A DNA stretch of 64,000 nt, from positions 200,212 to 264,211 of the forward strand of contig NZ_SJPT01000001.1 in the NCBI RefSeq assembly GCF_007860095.1, in the 5' to 3' direction. Below the pieces are notes generated by a model that was not told the DNA's origin, did no database searches, and was given only the letters and a program-made list of their open reading frames with translations. This stretch comes from Novipirellula galeiformis. Lineage in GTDB: Bacteria > Planctomycetota > Planctomycetia > Pirellulales > Pirellulaceae. Position 1 is the stretch's first letter. Each line of letters begins with the position of its first letter. This document shows positions 1-9,021 of the stretch, in pieces. A program made the translations under genes and the position numbers.

Positions 1-2
1 CT

Positions 3-197
3 GCCGATGTACCACCGGTGCTCAGGCGTTTGGGACTGGACACCAAGACATGGTGCGAACTGGTCGGCGACTTTGGCCGGTTATTTTGCCTGGTCGCGGG
101 GCGCCCCGAGTCTGTCGATCCGCTGCGTAGCCACCGGACGCACCGCCGCTATCACTTGCGGCGACGAGCTCGAGAGCTGCTCACCCGCGCGGATTAG
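3..197 (+). CDS. C-terminal end of a probable REP-associated (RAYT/Y1-type) transposase, cut by the window edge
   Basis: An open frame enters from outside the window and stops at TAG 195-197, giving 64 visible residues. It reads like a real protein tail: a hydrophobic helix with a DFGRLF core, then a strongly basic end (SHRTHRRYHLRRRAREL). This resembles, from memory, the C-terminal extension of planctomycete IS200-like/REP-associated tyrosine transposases. The HUH catalytic domain would lie upstream and cannot be seen. The context supports the reading, because a cluster of short REP-like repeats begins about 200 bases downstream, and RAYT genes usually sit beside the repeats they act on. The coding call is fairly sure; the family call is moderate. 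Confidence 0.55.
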   Translation, partial: ADVPPVLRRLGLDTKTWCELVGDFGRLFCLVAGRPESVDPLRSHRTHRRYHLRRRARELLTRAD

Positions 198-269
198 CTT
201 GCCCGCGTCCCTCTTTTTAGCTCTCGAGCGTCGCAAAGAGTCGCCGATAGATGAACATGCGCGGCATTG

Positions 270-635
270 GCTCGATTTCGCTCGATCTCCGGCGGAATGA
301 CTCGCGATCGGCGATGGTTTCGGTCGCGGCAACCGTGAAGCTGTGCCGAGCGTCCACAGCTAGTCCGCTCTCGCTAGTCTCACGTGCCCGTACAAAATGC
401 TCTGTCCCCGCTGGATACGTTGGATAGTTGGCTTGCAAGGTGCTCTGTCCCCGTTGGATGCTCCTCTGTCCCCGTTGGCCGCAACATCGGCCCGATTTCG
501 CTTGATCTCGAGCGAGATCCCCCGCGATCGACGATGGTTTCGGTCGTAGCAACCGTGAAGCTGTGCCGAGCGTCCACAGCTAGTCCGCTCTCGCTAGTCT
601 CACGTGCCCGTACAAAATGCTCTGTCCCCGTTGGA
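270..635 (+). repeat. Direct duplication of about 145 bp, spaced 220 bp
   Basis: Bases 270-415 and 490-635 are the same sequence with scattered mismatches. Both copies run from a CGATTTCGCT(C/T)GATCTC segment through GATGGTTTCGGTCG and end in CACGTGCCCGTACAAAATGCTCTGTCCCCG. The 381-410 block is identical to 601-630, an offset of 220. The duplication includes one copy of the short REP-like unit at each end, so the array has probably grown by segmental duplication. Confidence 0.85.
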
Positions 636-780
636 TACTACTCACGCGTACCCGCACAAGGTGCTCTGTCCCCGTTGGCTACTCACGCGTACCCGCACAA
701 GGTGCTCTGTCCCCGTTGGCTCCGTTGGCTCAAGGTGCTCTGTCCCCGTTGGCTCTCTCAAGGTGCTCTGTCCCCGTTGG
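398..780 (+). repeat. REP-like array: eight copies of GTGCTCTGTCCCCGTTGG
   Basis: The core TGCTCTGTCCCCGTTGG, or a one- or two-base variant of it, starts near 398, 441, 463, 618, 662, 702, 735 and 763. Spacing is irregular, from about 20 to 155 bases. The later copies are linked by short duplicated spacers, such as the ACTCACGCGTACCCGCACAAG segment before copies 5 and 6, and by loose TCCGTTGGCT units at 721-730 and 800-810. Irregular spacing and unit length argue against CRISPR. A REP/BIME-type element mobilised by the adjacent transposase is the best explanation. Open frames through the array are products of the repeats and are not called. Bases 811-1189 hold nothing I can recognise. Confidence 0.75.
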
Positions 781-1189
781 CTGCTCCGTTGGCTGTTGGC
801 TCCGTTGGCTTGCTCGCTGCGCTGCCAGCACTCTCGCGTTTAGCAGTACGGGGACGTAAAGCCGTCAGCGGGCCGGCTCCACCACTGCGAACCGAGCCAA
901 GCGAAGTTTTTTCTCGAGACGTGATGGATCCGAGTTAACGTCGCTGGGTGAATGCGGTTTAGATCGGGATCAGCAACCGGCGATAGAGCGAATGAGCGGT
1001 TGCCGTGAGACATCGCCCCCGCTGCGGCGGGAAGCCTGAAGTATCGCCTGGAATGCGGTTTGCATCCGCTCCGGTTTGTCGATCCGCTTCTGTTTTTGTG
1101 ATCCGATCGCCCTCGCGGAAGTCAGCGGCGAAGAGGTCATTGCGGAGGAGCTGGTCGTTTGAGTGAATTGAATAAAGCAAAGGGTTTTG

Positions 1190-2443
1190 ATGGATGTCCG
1201 CGCCAAATTGGCCATTCTTGCCGATGCCGCCAAATACGATGCGTCCTGCGCCAGCAGCGGTGCGAAGAGTACCCGTGCGGGCAGCCAGATCGGTAGCACC
1301 GAAGGCATGGGGATCTGTCATAGCTATAGCCCCGACGGAAGATGCATCTCGCTGCTGAAGATTCTGCTGACAAACTACTGCATCTACGATTGCCAGTACT
1401 GCATTAACCGCATTTCAAGCGACACCCCGCGTGCTCGATTTACGGTCGATGAAGTGGTCTCGCTGACGATGGAATTCTACAAACGCAACTATGTCGAAGG
1501 ATTGTTTCTCAGCTCGGGGATCATTCAGAATTCAGACTACACGATGGAGCAATTGATCGCGGTCGCGAAGCAATTGCGCACTGTGCATGGTTACGGCGGC
1601 TACCTCCATTTGAAAACGATTCCCAATGCAGCCCAGTCCTTGATCGAAGAAGCGGGTAAGTGGGCTGATCGGTTGAGCGTTAATATTGAATTGCCCAGCG
1701 AAGGGGATCTGTATCAATTGGCGCCGGAGAAAAAGAAGCCGCAAATCGTGGGCGCAATGCAGGGCATTCGGCAAAAAATCGACGAAGCCCAACAGGAACA
1801 GGCCGCCGGTTACAAGCCGCCGCGGTTTGCGCCGGCCGGTCAGAGCACGCAAATGATCGTGGGGGCAACGCCGACATCGGACGTCGAAGTTTTGAAGACC
1901 GCGAGCGAACTGTATACGGGGCAACGTCTGCGCCGAGTCTATTATTCGGCGTACAGTCCGATTCCTCACGCTGATGCCCGGTTGCCCGGTCAAGCACCGC
2001 CGTTGATCCGCGAACATCGACTGTATCAAGCGGATTGGCTGATGCGATTCTACGGTTTCGAGGCCGATGAGATCGTCACCGAACCTGATCGAAATCTGTC
2101 CTTGGACATCGACCCCAAATTGGCGTGGGCGTTGGCCAACCGGCACTTCTTTCCCGTCGATGTCAATCGAGCGAGCCGAGAGGAATTGCTGCGGATTCCC
2201 GGCATCGGTGTTCGCAACGTGAAACGGTTGTTGGCGATCCGAAAGCATAAGAATTTACGCAGCGAAGATTTGAAGAAGCTGCGTGTGGCTTGGAACCGAG
2301 CCAAGGTGTTTGTGTTGACCGCGGATCACAATCCGAATTTAAGTGATTTGGACAAGTTAGATCTAGGCAAGCGGATGCGTCCAAAGTCGCAGCAATTGAT
2401 GTTGTTCGATGCAGCCGGTTCCGCACGGTCGGGAGAAGTTTGA
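1190..2443 (+). CDS. Putative DNA modification/repair radical SAM protein with C-terminal HhH domain
   Basis: This is a 417-residue member of the spore-photoproduct-lyase-like radical SAM family that is typically encoded next to a UDG-family protein. A C-x3-C-x2-C cluster (C64, C68, C71, within NYCIYDCQYC) would bind the [4Fe-4S] centre used to cleave SAM. A helix-hairpin-helix near residues 325-349 (NRASREELLRIPGIG) suggests binding to DNA without sequence specificity. The substrate lesion is not known. ATG 1190 follows AAAGGG by 5 bases and is preferred over the in-frame TTG at 1187. The gene abuts the next one directly (TGA 2441-2443, ATG 2444), so it opens a six-gene operon. Family assignment is confident; the chemistry is inferred. 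Confidence 0.88.
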   Translation: MDVRAKLAILADAAKYDASCASSGAKSTRAGSQIGSTEGMGICHSYSPDGRCISLLKILLTNYCIYDCQYCINRISSDTPRARFTVDEVVSLTMEFYKRNYVEGLFLSSGIIQNSDYTMEQLIAVAKQLRTVHGYGGYLHLKTIPNAAQSLIEEAGKWADRLSVNIELPSEGDLYQLAPEKKKPQIVGAMQGIRQKIDEAQQEQAAGYKPPRFAPAGQSTQMIVGATPTSDVEVLKTASELYTGQRLRRVYYSAYSPIPHADARLPGQAPPLIREHRLYQADWLMRFYGFEADEIVTEPDRNLSLDIDPKLAWALANRHFFPVDVNRASREELLRIPGIGVRNVKRLLAIRKHKNLRSEDLKKLRVAWNRAKVFVLTADHNPNLSDLDKLDLGKRMRPKSQQLMLFDAAGSARSGEV

Positions 2444-3868
2444 ATGCACTTTGTTCGGATCGATACTTTTGATCAATGGCGCAGTGAAGCGAGGAGATTG
2501 TTGCTGGCGGAAACGGCGCCTAGCGAGGTGAGTTTTTCTACTACCGATGATCAACTCTCTCTCTTCGCGTCGGAACCCAATGTGCCGACGAGCTCCGGCC
2601 AGCGTGGTGCAGCTGCGGCGAGCGTTTTGAAAGTGCCGCGAGAGTTTTTGGCGTTGGCCGAAACGGTGGCATGCCACCGCGGAACGCATCGCTGGGAATT
2701 GCTGTATCGAACCGTGTGGCGATTGACGCATGGTGAGCCGCAATTGCTGCAGATTAGCATGGATGACGATGTCCACTCGCTACAGCAAATGCTCAAAGCG
2801 GTGACTCGTGACGTCCACAAGATGAAGGCATTCGTTCGTTTCCGCAAGCTTGAAGAGGCGTCGTCACCGCAAGCCTCCTACGTCGCTTGGCACCGTCCCG
2901 ATCACAGAATCGTGCGGTTAGCGGCACCCTTCTTCGCTCGCCGTTTCAAGGCGATGCACTGGACGATCCTGACCCCCGATGAATCGGCGACTTGGGATCA
3001 AACACAGCTGCGGTATGGTGCGGGCGTACCGGCAAGCGAATCGCCCGACGGCGATGCTTTGGAAGCACTTTGGAAAACCTATTACGCATCGATCTTCAAT
3101 CCCGCACGCGTCAACGTCGCGATGATGAAACGAGAGATGCCCGTGCGACACTGGCAAACCCTGCCCGAGACCGAGTTGATCCCGGAATTGTTGGCTGCCG
3201 CGCCCGCTCGCGTCGCGGAAATGATCGAAAACAACGAAGGGTTTGCTCAGACCGCAGCCCACTACATGCCGGCCGACACCGGGTTGGACTCGTTGCGAGC
3301 GGCAGCAGCCAGTTGCCGTGCGTGTGATTTGCATCACTGTGCAACTCAAACGGTGTTCGGCGAAGGACCGCCTCGTGCCCGCATCGTGATCGTCGGTGAA
3401 CAACCGGGCGATAACGAAGACATTGCCGGAAAACCGTTCGTCGGTCCGGCCGGCCAACTGCTGGACCAATCCTTGGCTCGAGCCGGGATCCAGCGTGATG
3501 AGGTGTATGTCACAAACGTGGTCAAGCACTTCAAATTCACGACCCGTGGTAAACGTCGCTTGCATCGCAAGCCCGACTCTCGTGAAATCTTTGCCTGTCG
3601 CCCTTGGTTGGAAGCGGAACTTGCGGCCGTGAAGCCTAGTTCGATCCTCTGTTTAGGAGCAACGTCGTCCCAGGCTTTGTTTGGACGTGATTTTCGCATC
3701 ACCCTCAGTCGCGGACAAACATTCGAAACGGAGTGGAGTCGGCGAACGATCGCGACGTGGCATCCCGCCGCCATTTTGCGAATGCCCGACGCGGCAAGAT
3801 CTCAACAGATGGAACAACAATTGGTAGACGATTTAGTCTTGGCTGCTGCGAGACCGGGCAAGACGTGA
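2444..3868 (+). CDS. udgX: DUF4130-like domain fused to UdgX-type uracil-DNA glycosylase
   Basis: This 474-residue protein has two parts. Residues about 80-235 match the DNA-metabolism domain (DUF4130 type) usually found beside the radical SAM protein. Residues about 285-470 form a UDG-superfamily domain with GEQPGDNED (318-326), the UdgX-specific loop KRRLH (370-374) and HPAAILR (440-446). In characterised UdgX the loop histidine, here H374, forms a covalent bond to the excised-uracil site. Cysteines 291, 294, 385 and 403 fit the iron-sulfur ligands of this class. The protein therefore probably traps uracil-containing DNA. Its start abuts the radical SAM stop codon, and its own TGA overlaps the next ATG by one base (TGATG). 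Confidence 0.9.
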   Translation: MHFVRIDTFDQWRSEARRLLLAETAPSEVSFSTTDDQLSLFASEPNVPTSSGQRGAAAASVLKVPREFLALAETVACHRGTHRWELLYRTVWRLTHGEPQLLQISMDDDVHSLQQMLKAVTRDVHKMKAFVRFRKLEEASSPQASYVAWHRPDHRIVRLAAPFFARRFKAMHWTILTPDESATWDQTQLRYGAGVPASESPDGDALEALWKTYYASIFNPARVNVAMMKREMPVRHWQTLPETELIPELLAAAPARVAEMIENNEGFAQTAAHYMPADTGLDSLRAAAASCRACDLHHCATQTVFGEGPPRARIVIVGEQPGDNEDIAGKPFVGPAGQLLDQSLARAGIQRDEVYVTNVVKHFKFTTRGKRRLHRKPDSREIFACRPWLEAELAAVKPSSILCLGATSSQALFGRDFRITLSRGQTFETEWSRRTIATWHPAAILRMPDAARSQQMEQQLVDDLVLAAARPGKT

Positions 3869-4935
3869 TGCAAGAACTGCTTCAGACGACCGATCGCGGA
3901 TTGTACTGCGCAGCCGGCGACTTCTACATCGATCCCCAGCGGCCGGTGGATCGTGCGGTGGTCACGCATGCGCATAGCGACCACGCACGATGGGGATGCC
4001 GGCGGTACTTGGCGGTCAGCGAAAGCGAACATTTATTGCGGATGAGGATGAGCAGCGATGCGGAGTTTCAATTTCTCCGTTACGGTGAATCGGTCACCAT
4101 CGGCGGCGTGAACCTTCGTTTTCATCCGGCGGGACACATGCTGGGCTCCGCCCAAGTCCGGCTGGAGTATCGCGGTAAAGTGGCCGTGGCGATGGGCGAT
4201 CATAAGTTGGGTCGCGATCCAACCTGCAAGAGCTGGGAACCGGTCAAGTGTCATTTGTTGGTGACCGAGTCGACGTTTGGGTTACCGGTGTATCGTTGGC
4301 AGCCCGAGCAAGTCACGACGGACGTGATTAACCAATGGTGGCGAGAGAGCCGGGACGACGGAAAATGCAGTGTGCTTTACGGTTACGCGGTGGGAAAGAG
4401 TCAGCGATTGCTGGCGGGACTTGATCCTAGCATCGGTCCGATCTTTACTCACGGTGCTGTGGAAAAGGGGACGGAGGCTTATCGCAAGACAGGCGTCGAT
4501 CTGCCCAACACGACTTACGTTGGCTCGGTAACCGGTAAACGTGATTGGAGTGGCGCGATGGTCGTCGCGGTGCCGAGCGCCCACGGTTCGACTTGGATGC
4601 GAAAATTCGGCCGGATCAGTACCGCGATGGCTAGCGGTTGGATGGCCGTCCGCGGGGCCCGTCGACGACGCTCGGTCGATCGGGGCTTTGTTGTCAGCGA
4701 CCATGTCGATTGGCCCACCTTGATTGAAGCCGTCGAGGCTTGCGATCCCGACACATTGTGGGTCACTCATGGCTACTCGGCGGTGGTCGCTCGTTACTTT
4801 CAAGAACGTGGGCGTGATGCTCATGTGGTCAACTCACCGGTTCGTGGAGAAGCCGAAGCCGACGCGGCGGCAGATCAGGACTCTGGCGATGAACAGGCAT
4901 CCGATGATCAGAGCACTGGGGGTACTGAATCATGA
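3868..4935 (+). CDS. Ligase-associated DNA exonuclease (metallo-beta-lactamase fold)
   Basis: This 355-residue protein belongs to the beta-CASP/metallo-beta-lactamase nucleases encoded with bacterial ATP-dependent ligases. The metal site is visible as THAHSDH (H34, H36, D38, H39), with further ligands in PAGH (H90) and GDHK (D111), and a TESTFG motif near residue 133. By family it should trim DNA ends in a repair reaction before ligation. I chose ATG 3868, which shares a base with the previous stop, over an upstream in-frame ATG at 3733 that lies inside the UdgX gene and adds unconserved sequence. The 3' end overlaps the ligase start by four bases (ATGA). Confidence 0.9.
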   Translation: MQELLQTTDRGLYCAAGDFYIDPQRPVDRAVVTHAHSDHARWGCRRYLAVSESEHLLRMRMSSDAEFQFLRYGESVTIGGVNLRFHPAGHMLGSAQVRLEYRGKVAVAMGDHKLGRDPTCKSWEPVKCHLLVTESTFGLPVYRWQPEQVTTDVINQWWRESRDDGKCSVLYGYAVGKSQRLLAGLDPSIGPIFTHGAVEKGTEAYRKTGVDLPNTTYVGSVTGKRDWSGAMVVAVPSAHGSTWMRKFGRISTAMASGWMAVRGARRRRSVDRGFVVSDHVDWPTLIEAVEACDPDTLWVTHGYSAVVARYFQERGRDAHVVNSPVRGEAEADAAADQDSGDEQASDDQSTGGTES

Positions 4936-6533
4936 TGCGTTTTGCCGCCCTGTACCACTCGCTTGACTCGACGACCAAGACCAATGCAAAGATCGTCGCC
5001 ATGGCGGACTACTTCTCGGCCGTTGCCGCCTCCGACGCGGCCTGGGCGACGTACTTTTTATCGGGTAATAAACTGCGCCGCTTGGTGCCCACCAAGTTGC
5101 TGCGAAGCTGGGCCGCCGAGGAAGCCGGGATCGCCTCGTGGTTGTTTGAAGAGTCGTACCATGCGGTCGGGGATTTAGCGGAAACCCTTTCGCTGATCGT
5201 GCCGCCTGGGCAAGTCGTAGACGACCTTTCGCTGACTCAGTGGGTCGAAGAGCGGCTGTTGCCGCTGCGCGGGTGTGATGAGGACGAGCTGCGGACGGCC
5301 GTCGTGGACATTTGGCGTCAGACGTCCACACCGGTGCGGTTTGTGATCATGAAGTTGATCACCGGAGCGTTTCGCGTGGGAGTTAGCAAGCGATTGGTGA
5401 CGCGTGCGATCGCCGAACAATCGGCGGTCACCGCCGACGTGGTTTCGCATCGCTTGATGGGAAATTGGGAGCCAACGAGCACGTTTTTTCAACAGCTAAT
5501 CGACCCCGACACACGCGACACGCAGGCCAGCCAGCCGTATCCGTTCTGTTTGGCCCATCCGATTGAGATTGAGCACGGCCCCGCGGTGCTTGGCGATGCA
5601 GCGGACTATGTGGCGGAATGGAAATGGGATGGCATTCGCGGACAAGTGATTCGTCGTCAACAGCAGTCCTTCATATGGTCGCGTGGGGAAGAGTTGATGG
5701 AAAACCGCTGGCCTGAGATCGAAGCGGCCGCCGCGGCGCTGCCCAACGGCACCGTTTTGGACGGCGAGATATTGGCCTGTCGCTCCAGCGGGGAGGTGTT
5801 GCCGTTCGCACAGCTACAGCGCCGAATCGGCCGCAAGTCGGTGGGCAAAAAATTGAGACGCGAAGTGCCAGTGGTGTTCCACGCCTTTGACTTGTTGGAG
5901 CACGCTGGGGTCGACATCCGCGAGTTGCCGCTAATCGATCGCCGAGCGCGTCTAGAAAACTTGTTGGCGTCCCTAGAGCATCCCAATCTAGCCATTAGCG
6001 ACCGGATTGCCGGAGCATCCTGGGATGACTGGGCCGCGATTCGTGAACACAGCCGCGAACACCGTGCCGAAGGGTTGATGCTCAAACGCAATGACTCGGT
6101 CTACGACGTCGGCCGAGTGCGCGGAACGTGGTGGAAATGGAAGGTCGCCCCGTACACGATCGATGCGGTGTTGATCTATGCGCAAAAAGGGCACGGCCGG
6201 CGAGCCAGTTTGTTCACCGATTATACGTTCGCCTTGTGGGACGAAGGTGTGCTGGTCCCGTTTGCCAAGGCCTATAGTGGTTTGCAAGACAAAGAGATCC
6301 GCGAGGTCGATCGATTTGTGCGGAAGAACACCAAGGACTCGTTTGGTCCGGTCCGTAGTGTGACCCCGGCGTTGGTGATGGAATTGGCGTTTGAGGGTTT
6401 GCAGCGCTCGCCGCGTCACAAGAGCGGCGTCGCGACGAGATTCCCGCGAATCCTCCGCTGGCGTCACGACAAACGACCGCAAGACGCCAACCAGTTGAGC
6501 GACTTGCTAAAACTAGCGCCTCCGGAGTCGTGA
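4932..6533 (+). CDS. ATP-dependent DNA ligase of the ligase-associated repair cluster
   Basis: This is a 533-residue ATP-dependent ligase of the family encoded with the associated exonuclease, helicase and PdeM genes. The N-terminal part (about 1-205) is the helical DNA-binding domain. The nucleotidyltransferase motif KWDGIR places the AMP-accepting lysine at K231. DGEIL, FHAFDLL and the EGLMLK segment are further ligase motifs, and an OB-fold follows (WWKWKV onward). It is not the replicative NAD-dependent LigA but an accessory repair ligase. The start overlaps the exonuclease stop as ATGA. Its TGA at 6531-6533 shares its last base with the ATG of the helicase. Confidence 0.93.
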   Translation: MMRFAALYHSLDSTTKTNAKIVAMADYFSAVAASDAAWATYFLSGNKLRRLVPTKLLRSWAAEEAGIASWLFEESYHAVGDLAETLSLIVPPGQVVDDLSLTQWVEERLLPLRGCDEDELRTAVVDIWRQTSTPVRFVIMKLITGAFRVGVSKRLVTRAIAEQSAVTADVVSHRLMGNWEPTSTFFQQLIDPDTRDTQASQPYPFCLAHPIEIEHGPAVLGDAADYVAEWKWDGIRGQVIRRQQQSFIWSRGEELMENRWPEIEAAAAALPNGTVLDGEILACRSSGEVLPFAQLQRRIGRKSVGKKLRREVPVVFHAFDLLEHAGVDIRELPLIDRRARLENLLASLEHPNLAISDRIAGASWDDWAAIREHSREHRAEGLMLKRNDSVYDVGRVRGTWWKWKVAPYTIDAVLIYAQKGHGRRASLFTDYTFALWDEGVLVPFAKAYSGLQDKEIREVDRFVRKNTKDSFGPVRSVTPALVMELAFEGLQRSPRHKSGVATRFPRILRWRHDKRPQDANQLSDLLKLAPPES

Positions 6534-9019
6534 TGCGGCAAGTCTCTATCAAACCTCCCACGCCGTCCGCTCGCGTCGATGGTTACTTCGCTAATATCGG
6601 TTGGAAGCCGTTCCGTTTTCAGCGGTCGGTTTGGAAGGCCTACATGCAAGGTTGCAGCGGCTTGGTGCACTCGGCGACGGGAACCGGCAAGACGTTGGCC
6701 GTTTGGATGGGACCGATTCAAAAATGGCTGAAAGAGAACCCCGATGACGCGTGCTGGAATCCGAAACGCCCACCATCCCTCCGCGTGCTTTGGATCACTC
6801 CGCTGCGGGCGCTTGCCGGTGACACCGAAGCATCGTTGCGGGCACCACTCGACTCGCTCGGCTTGCCTTGGCGATTGGAGTCGCGGACCGGGGACAGCAA
6901 ATCGAGTGCGAAGGCACGCCAATTGAAACGTTTGCCAACCGCGCTGGTCACCACTCCGGAAAGCCTCTCGTTGATGTTGACTCACGAGAGACTGCTAGAA
7001 CAACTGGCGGGCCTCGAAGCCGTAATCGTCGATGAATGGCACGAACTCTTAGGTACTAAACGTGGCATTCAAACGGAGCTCGCACTCGCTCGCCTACGCA
7101 AATTGAATCCACAATTACGCACCTGGGGTGTCTCGGCGACGCTGGGAAATCTTGAGCAGGCCGAGTCCTCGCTGCTGGGGGTCGACCCGGCCGGTGAAGC
7201 GCGCATGATTCAGGGCTATCGCAAGAAGCGACTGAAATTTCAATCGTTGATTCCTGCTCAAATGGAACGCTTTCCCTGGTCCGGCCACATCGGTACCAAA
7301 ATGGTGCCTCAGGTAGCCTCGCTGCTGGACCAAGTGACCAGTGCGTTGGTGTTCGCCAACACTCGCTCTCAAACGGAACGGTGGTACCAACATTTATTAA
7401 AACAGCGACCGGATTGGGCCGGCAAGGTTGCACTGCATCACGGCTCGTTGGACACGTCGGTTCGTCGCTGGGTCGAAGACGCACTGCGCGATGGAAAGCT
7501 GCGTGCGGTGGTCTGCACGAGCAGCTTGGATCTCGGAGTCGACTTTACCGCCGTTGACCTCGTCATCCAGATCGGCAGCCCCAAGGGGGCCGCTCGTTTG
7601 CTGCAGCGTGCCGGTCGTAGCGGACATCAACCGGACGCGGAGAGTCGTTTGGCCTTTGTCCCGACCAACGCGATCGAATTGATCGAGCTGGCCGCGGCGC
7701 AGGATGCGATCCGCAGCGGACGTCTCGAAGCCCGCCCGTTGCTGAACAAACCGCTCGACGTTTTAGCGCAACATGCGGTGACGATCGCGGTAGGCGGTGG
7801 TTTTGATCCCGACGAACTCCTGCAAGAGATCCGTTCGAGTCACGCCTATCAATCGTTAACTCAACGTGAATGGCAATGGGTGTTGGACTTCGTTGTCCGC
7901 GGTGGCAGTTCACTCGCAGCCTATCCCGATTTTCACCGTGTCGAGATCGTCGATGGTCGATACCAGGTGACGCAGCGGCGAACGATCTCGCTGCATCGCA
8001 TGAACATCGGCACGATCGTGTCCGATGCATCGATGCAAGTGAAGTACTTGAAAGGCAAAACGCTAGGGACTGCGGAAGAGCATTTCTTGTCAAAGCTGCA
8101 GCCCGGCGATCGTTTTCTGTTTGCGGGGAGATTGGTTTCGTTGTCACGAATCAAAGAGAATGTGGCTTACGTGCGAAGGGCCACGGGGCAACCCGACAGC
8201 GTGCCGCGGTGGACGGGAGGACGCATGCCATTGTCGAGCGAATTGAGCGCTGCGCTGCGGGAAAAGATGGAACAGGCTGCCGATGGACAGCTTGTCGGAG
8301 CGGAGATGAAGTCGCTCAAACGGTTGTTTGCGATTCAGCAGCGTTGGAGCGTGTTGCCACGTCGCGAGCAACTATTGATCGAGCGGATCGAAACACGCCG
8401 CGGCCATCAATTGTTTGTTTTCCCGTTCGAAGGTCGGCTGGTTCATGAAGGCTTGGCAGCGCTTTTGGCGTATCGTATCTCACGCGTCCAGAAAACCACA
8501 TTCACGATGGCCTGCAATGATTATGGTTTGGTGTTGCAGAGCCCCCACAAGATCGCGATCAAGCAGTGGATTGCGGACGGCTTGTTCAATACCGAGGCAC
8601 TTGTTCCGGACATCCTCCGCAGTATGAATTCGACGGAAATGGCAAAACGCCAATTTCGCCAGATCGCGCGTGTCGCAGGCTTGATTCATCCCGGTTACCC
8701 AGGGCAACGCAAGAACACCAGCCACGTACAAGCCAGTTCCAATTTGTTCTTTGATGTGTTCTGTCAATACGATCCTGATAACCTGCTGTTGGAACAGGCA
8801 CGTCGTGAGGTCTTGGAACTGCAGTTGGAATCGTCACGCATGATCACTGCGTTAGACCGACTTGAGGACAGTGAAATCATCGTCACCGATCCACCCAAAG
8901 TGACGCCGCTTGCGTTTCCTTTGTTGGTGGACAAGCTACGAGAACGGGTGAGCAGCGAAACGCTGGCCGACCGCATTCGGCGAATGCAAACGCAACTCGA
9001 AAAAGCGGCGGACCAATAG
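6533..9019 (+). CDS. Ligase-associated Lhr-like DEXH-box helicase
   Basis: This 828-residue superfamily 2 helicase is related to Lhr. Visible motifs are SATGTGKT (Walker A, 47-54), TPLRAL (motif Ia), DEWH (167-170, the Walker B box), SAT (201-203) and LLQRAGRSGHQ (motif VI). The C-terminal half carries the Lhr-type winged-helix and core domains. In this cluster it probably unwinds or remodels repair intermediates. ATG 6533 overlaps the ligase stop by one base (TGATG). A GTG at 6530 is also in frame and would add only one residue, so the ATG is preferred. Two bases separate the stop from the next start. Confidence 0.93.
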   Translation: MRQVSIKPPTPSARVDGYFANIGWKPFRFQRSVWKAYMQGCSGLVHSATGTGKTLAVWMGPIQKWLKENPDDACWNPKRPPSLRVLWITPLRALAGDTEASLRAPLDSLGLPWRLESRTGDSKSSAKARQLKRLPTALVTTPESLSLMLTHERLLEQLAGLEAVIVDEWHELLGTKRGIQTELALARLRKLNPQLRTWGVSATLGNLEQAESSLLGVDPAGEARMIQGYRKKRLKFQSLIPAQMERFPWSGHIGTKMVPQVASLLDQVTSALVFANTRSQTERWYQHLLKQRPDWAGKVALHHGSLDTSVRRWVEDALRDGKLRAVVCTSSLDLGVDFTAVDLVIQIGSPKGAARLLQRAGRSGHQPDAESRLAFVPTNAIELIELAAAQDAIRSGRLEARPLLNKPLDVLAQHAVTIAVGGGFDPDELLQEIRSSHAYQSLTQREWQWVLDFVVRGGSSLAAYPDFHRVEIVDGRYQVTQRRTISLHRMNIGTIVSDASMQVKYLKGKTLGTAEEHFLSKLQPGDRFLFAGRLVSLSRIKENVAYVRRATGQPDSVPRWTGGRMPLSSELSAALREKMEQAADGQLVGAEMKSLKRLFAIQQRWSVLPRREQLLIERIETRRGHQLFVFPFEGRLVHEGLAALLAYRISRVQKTTFTMACNDYGLVLQSPHKIAIKQWIADGLFNTEALVPDILRSMNSTEMAKRQFRQIARVAGLIHPGYPGQRKNTSHVQASSNLFFDVFCQYDPDNLLLEQARREVLELQLESSRMITALDRLEDSEIIVTDPPKVTPLAFPLLVDKLRERVSSETLADRIRRMQTQLEKAADQ

Positions 9020-9021
9020 AG

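Noticed and set aside
398-780. CRISPR array
   Set aside because: Spacing is irregular (about 20-155 bases), units are short and spacers are themselves repeated; no cas genes are nearby.
384-938. Open frame of 184 residues across the repeat field
   Set aside because: It is created by repeated LCPRWL/CSVPVG-type translations of the REP-like unit in several frames and matches no protein.
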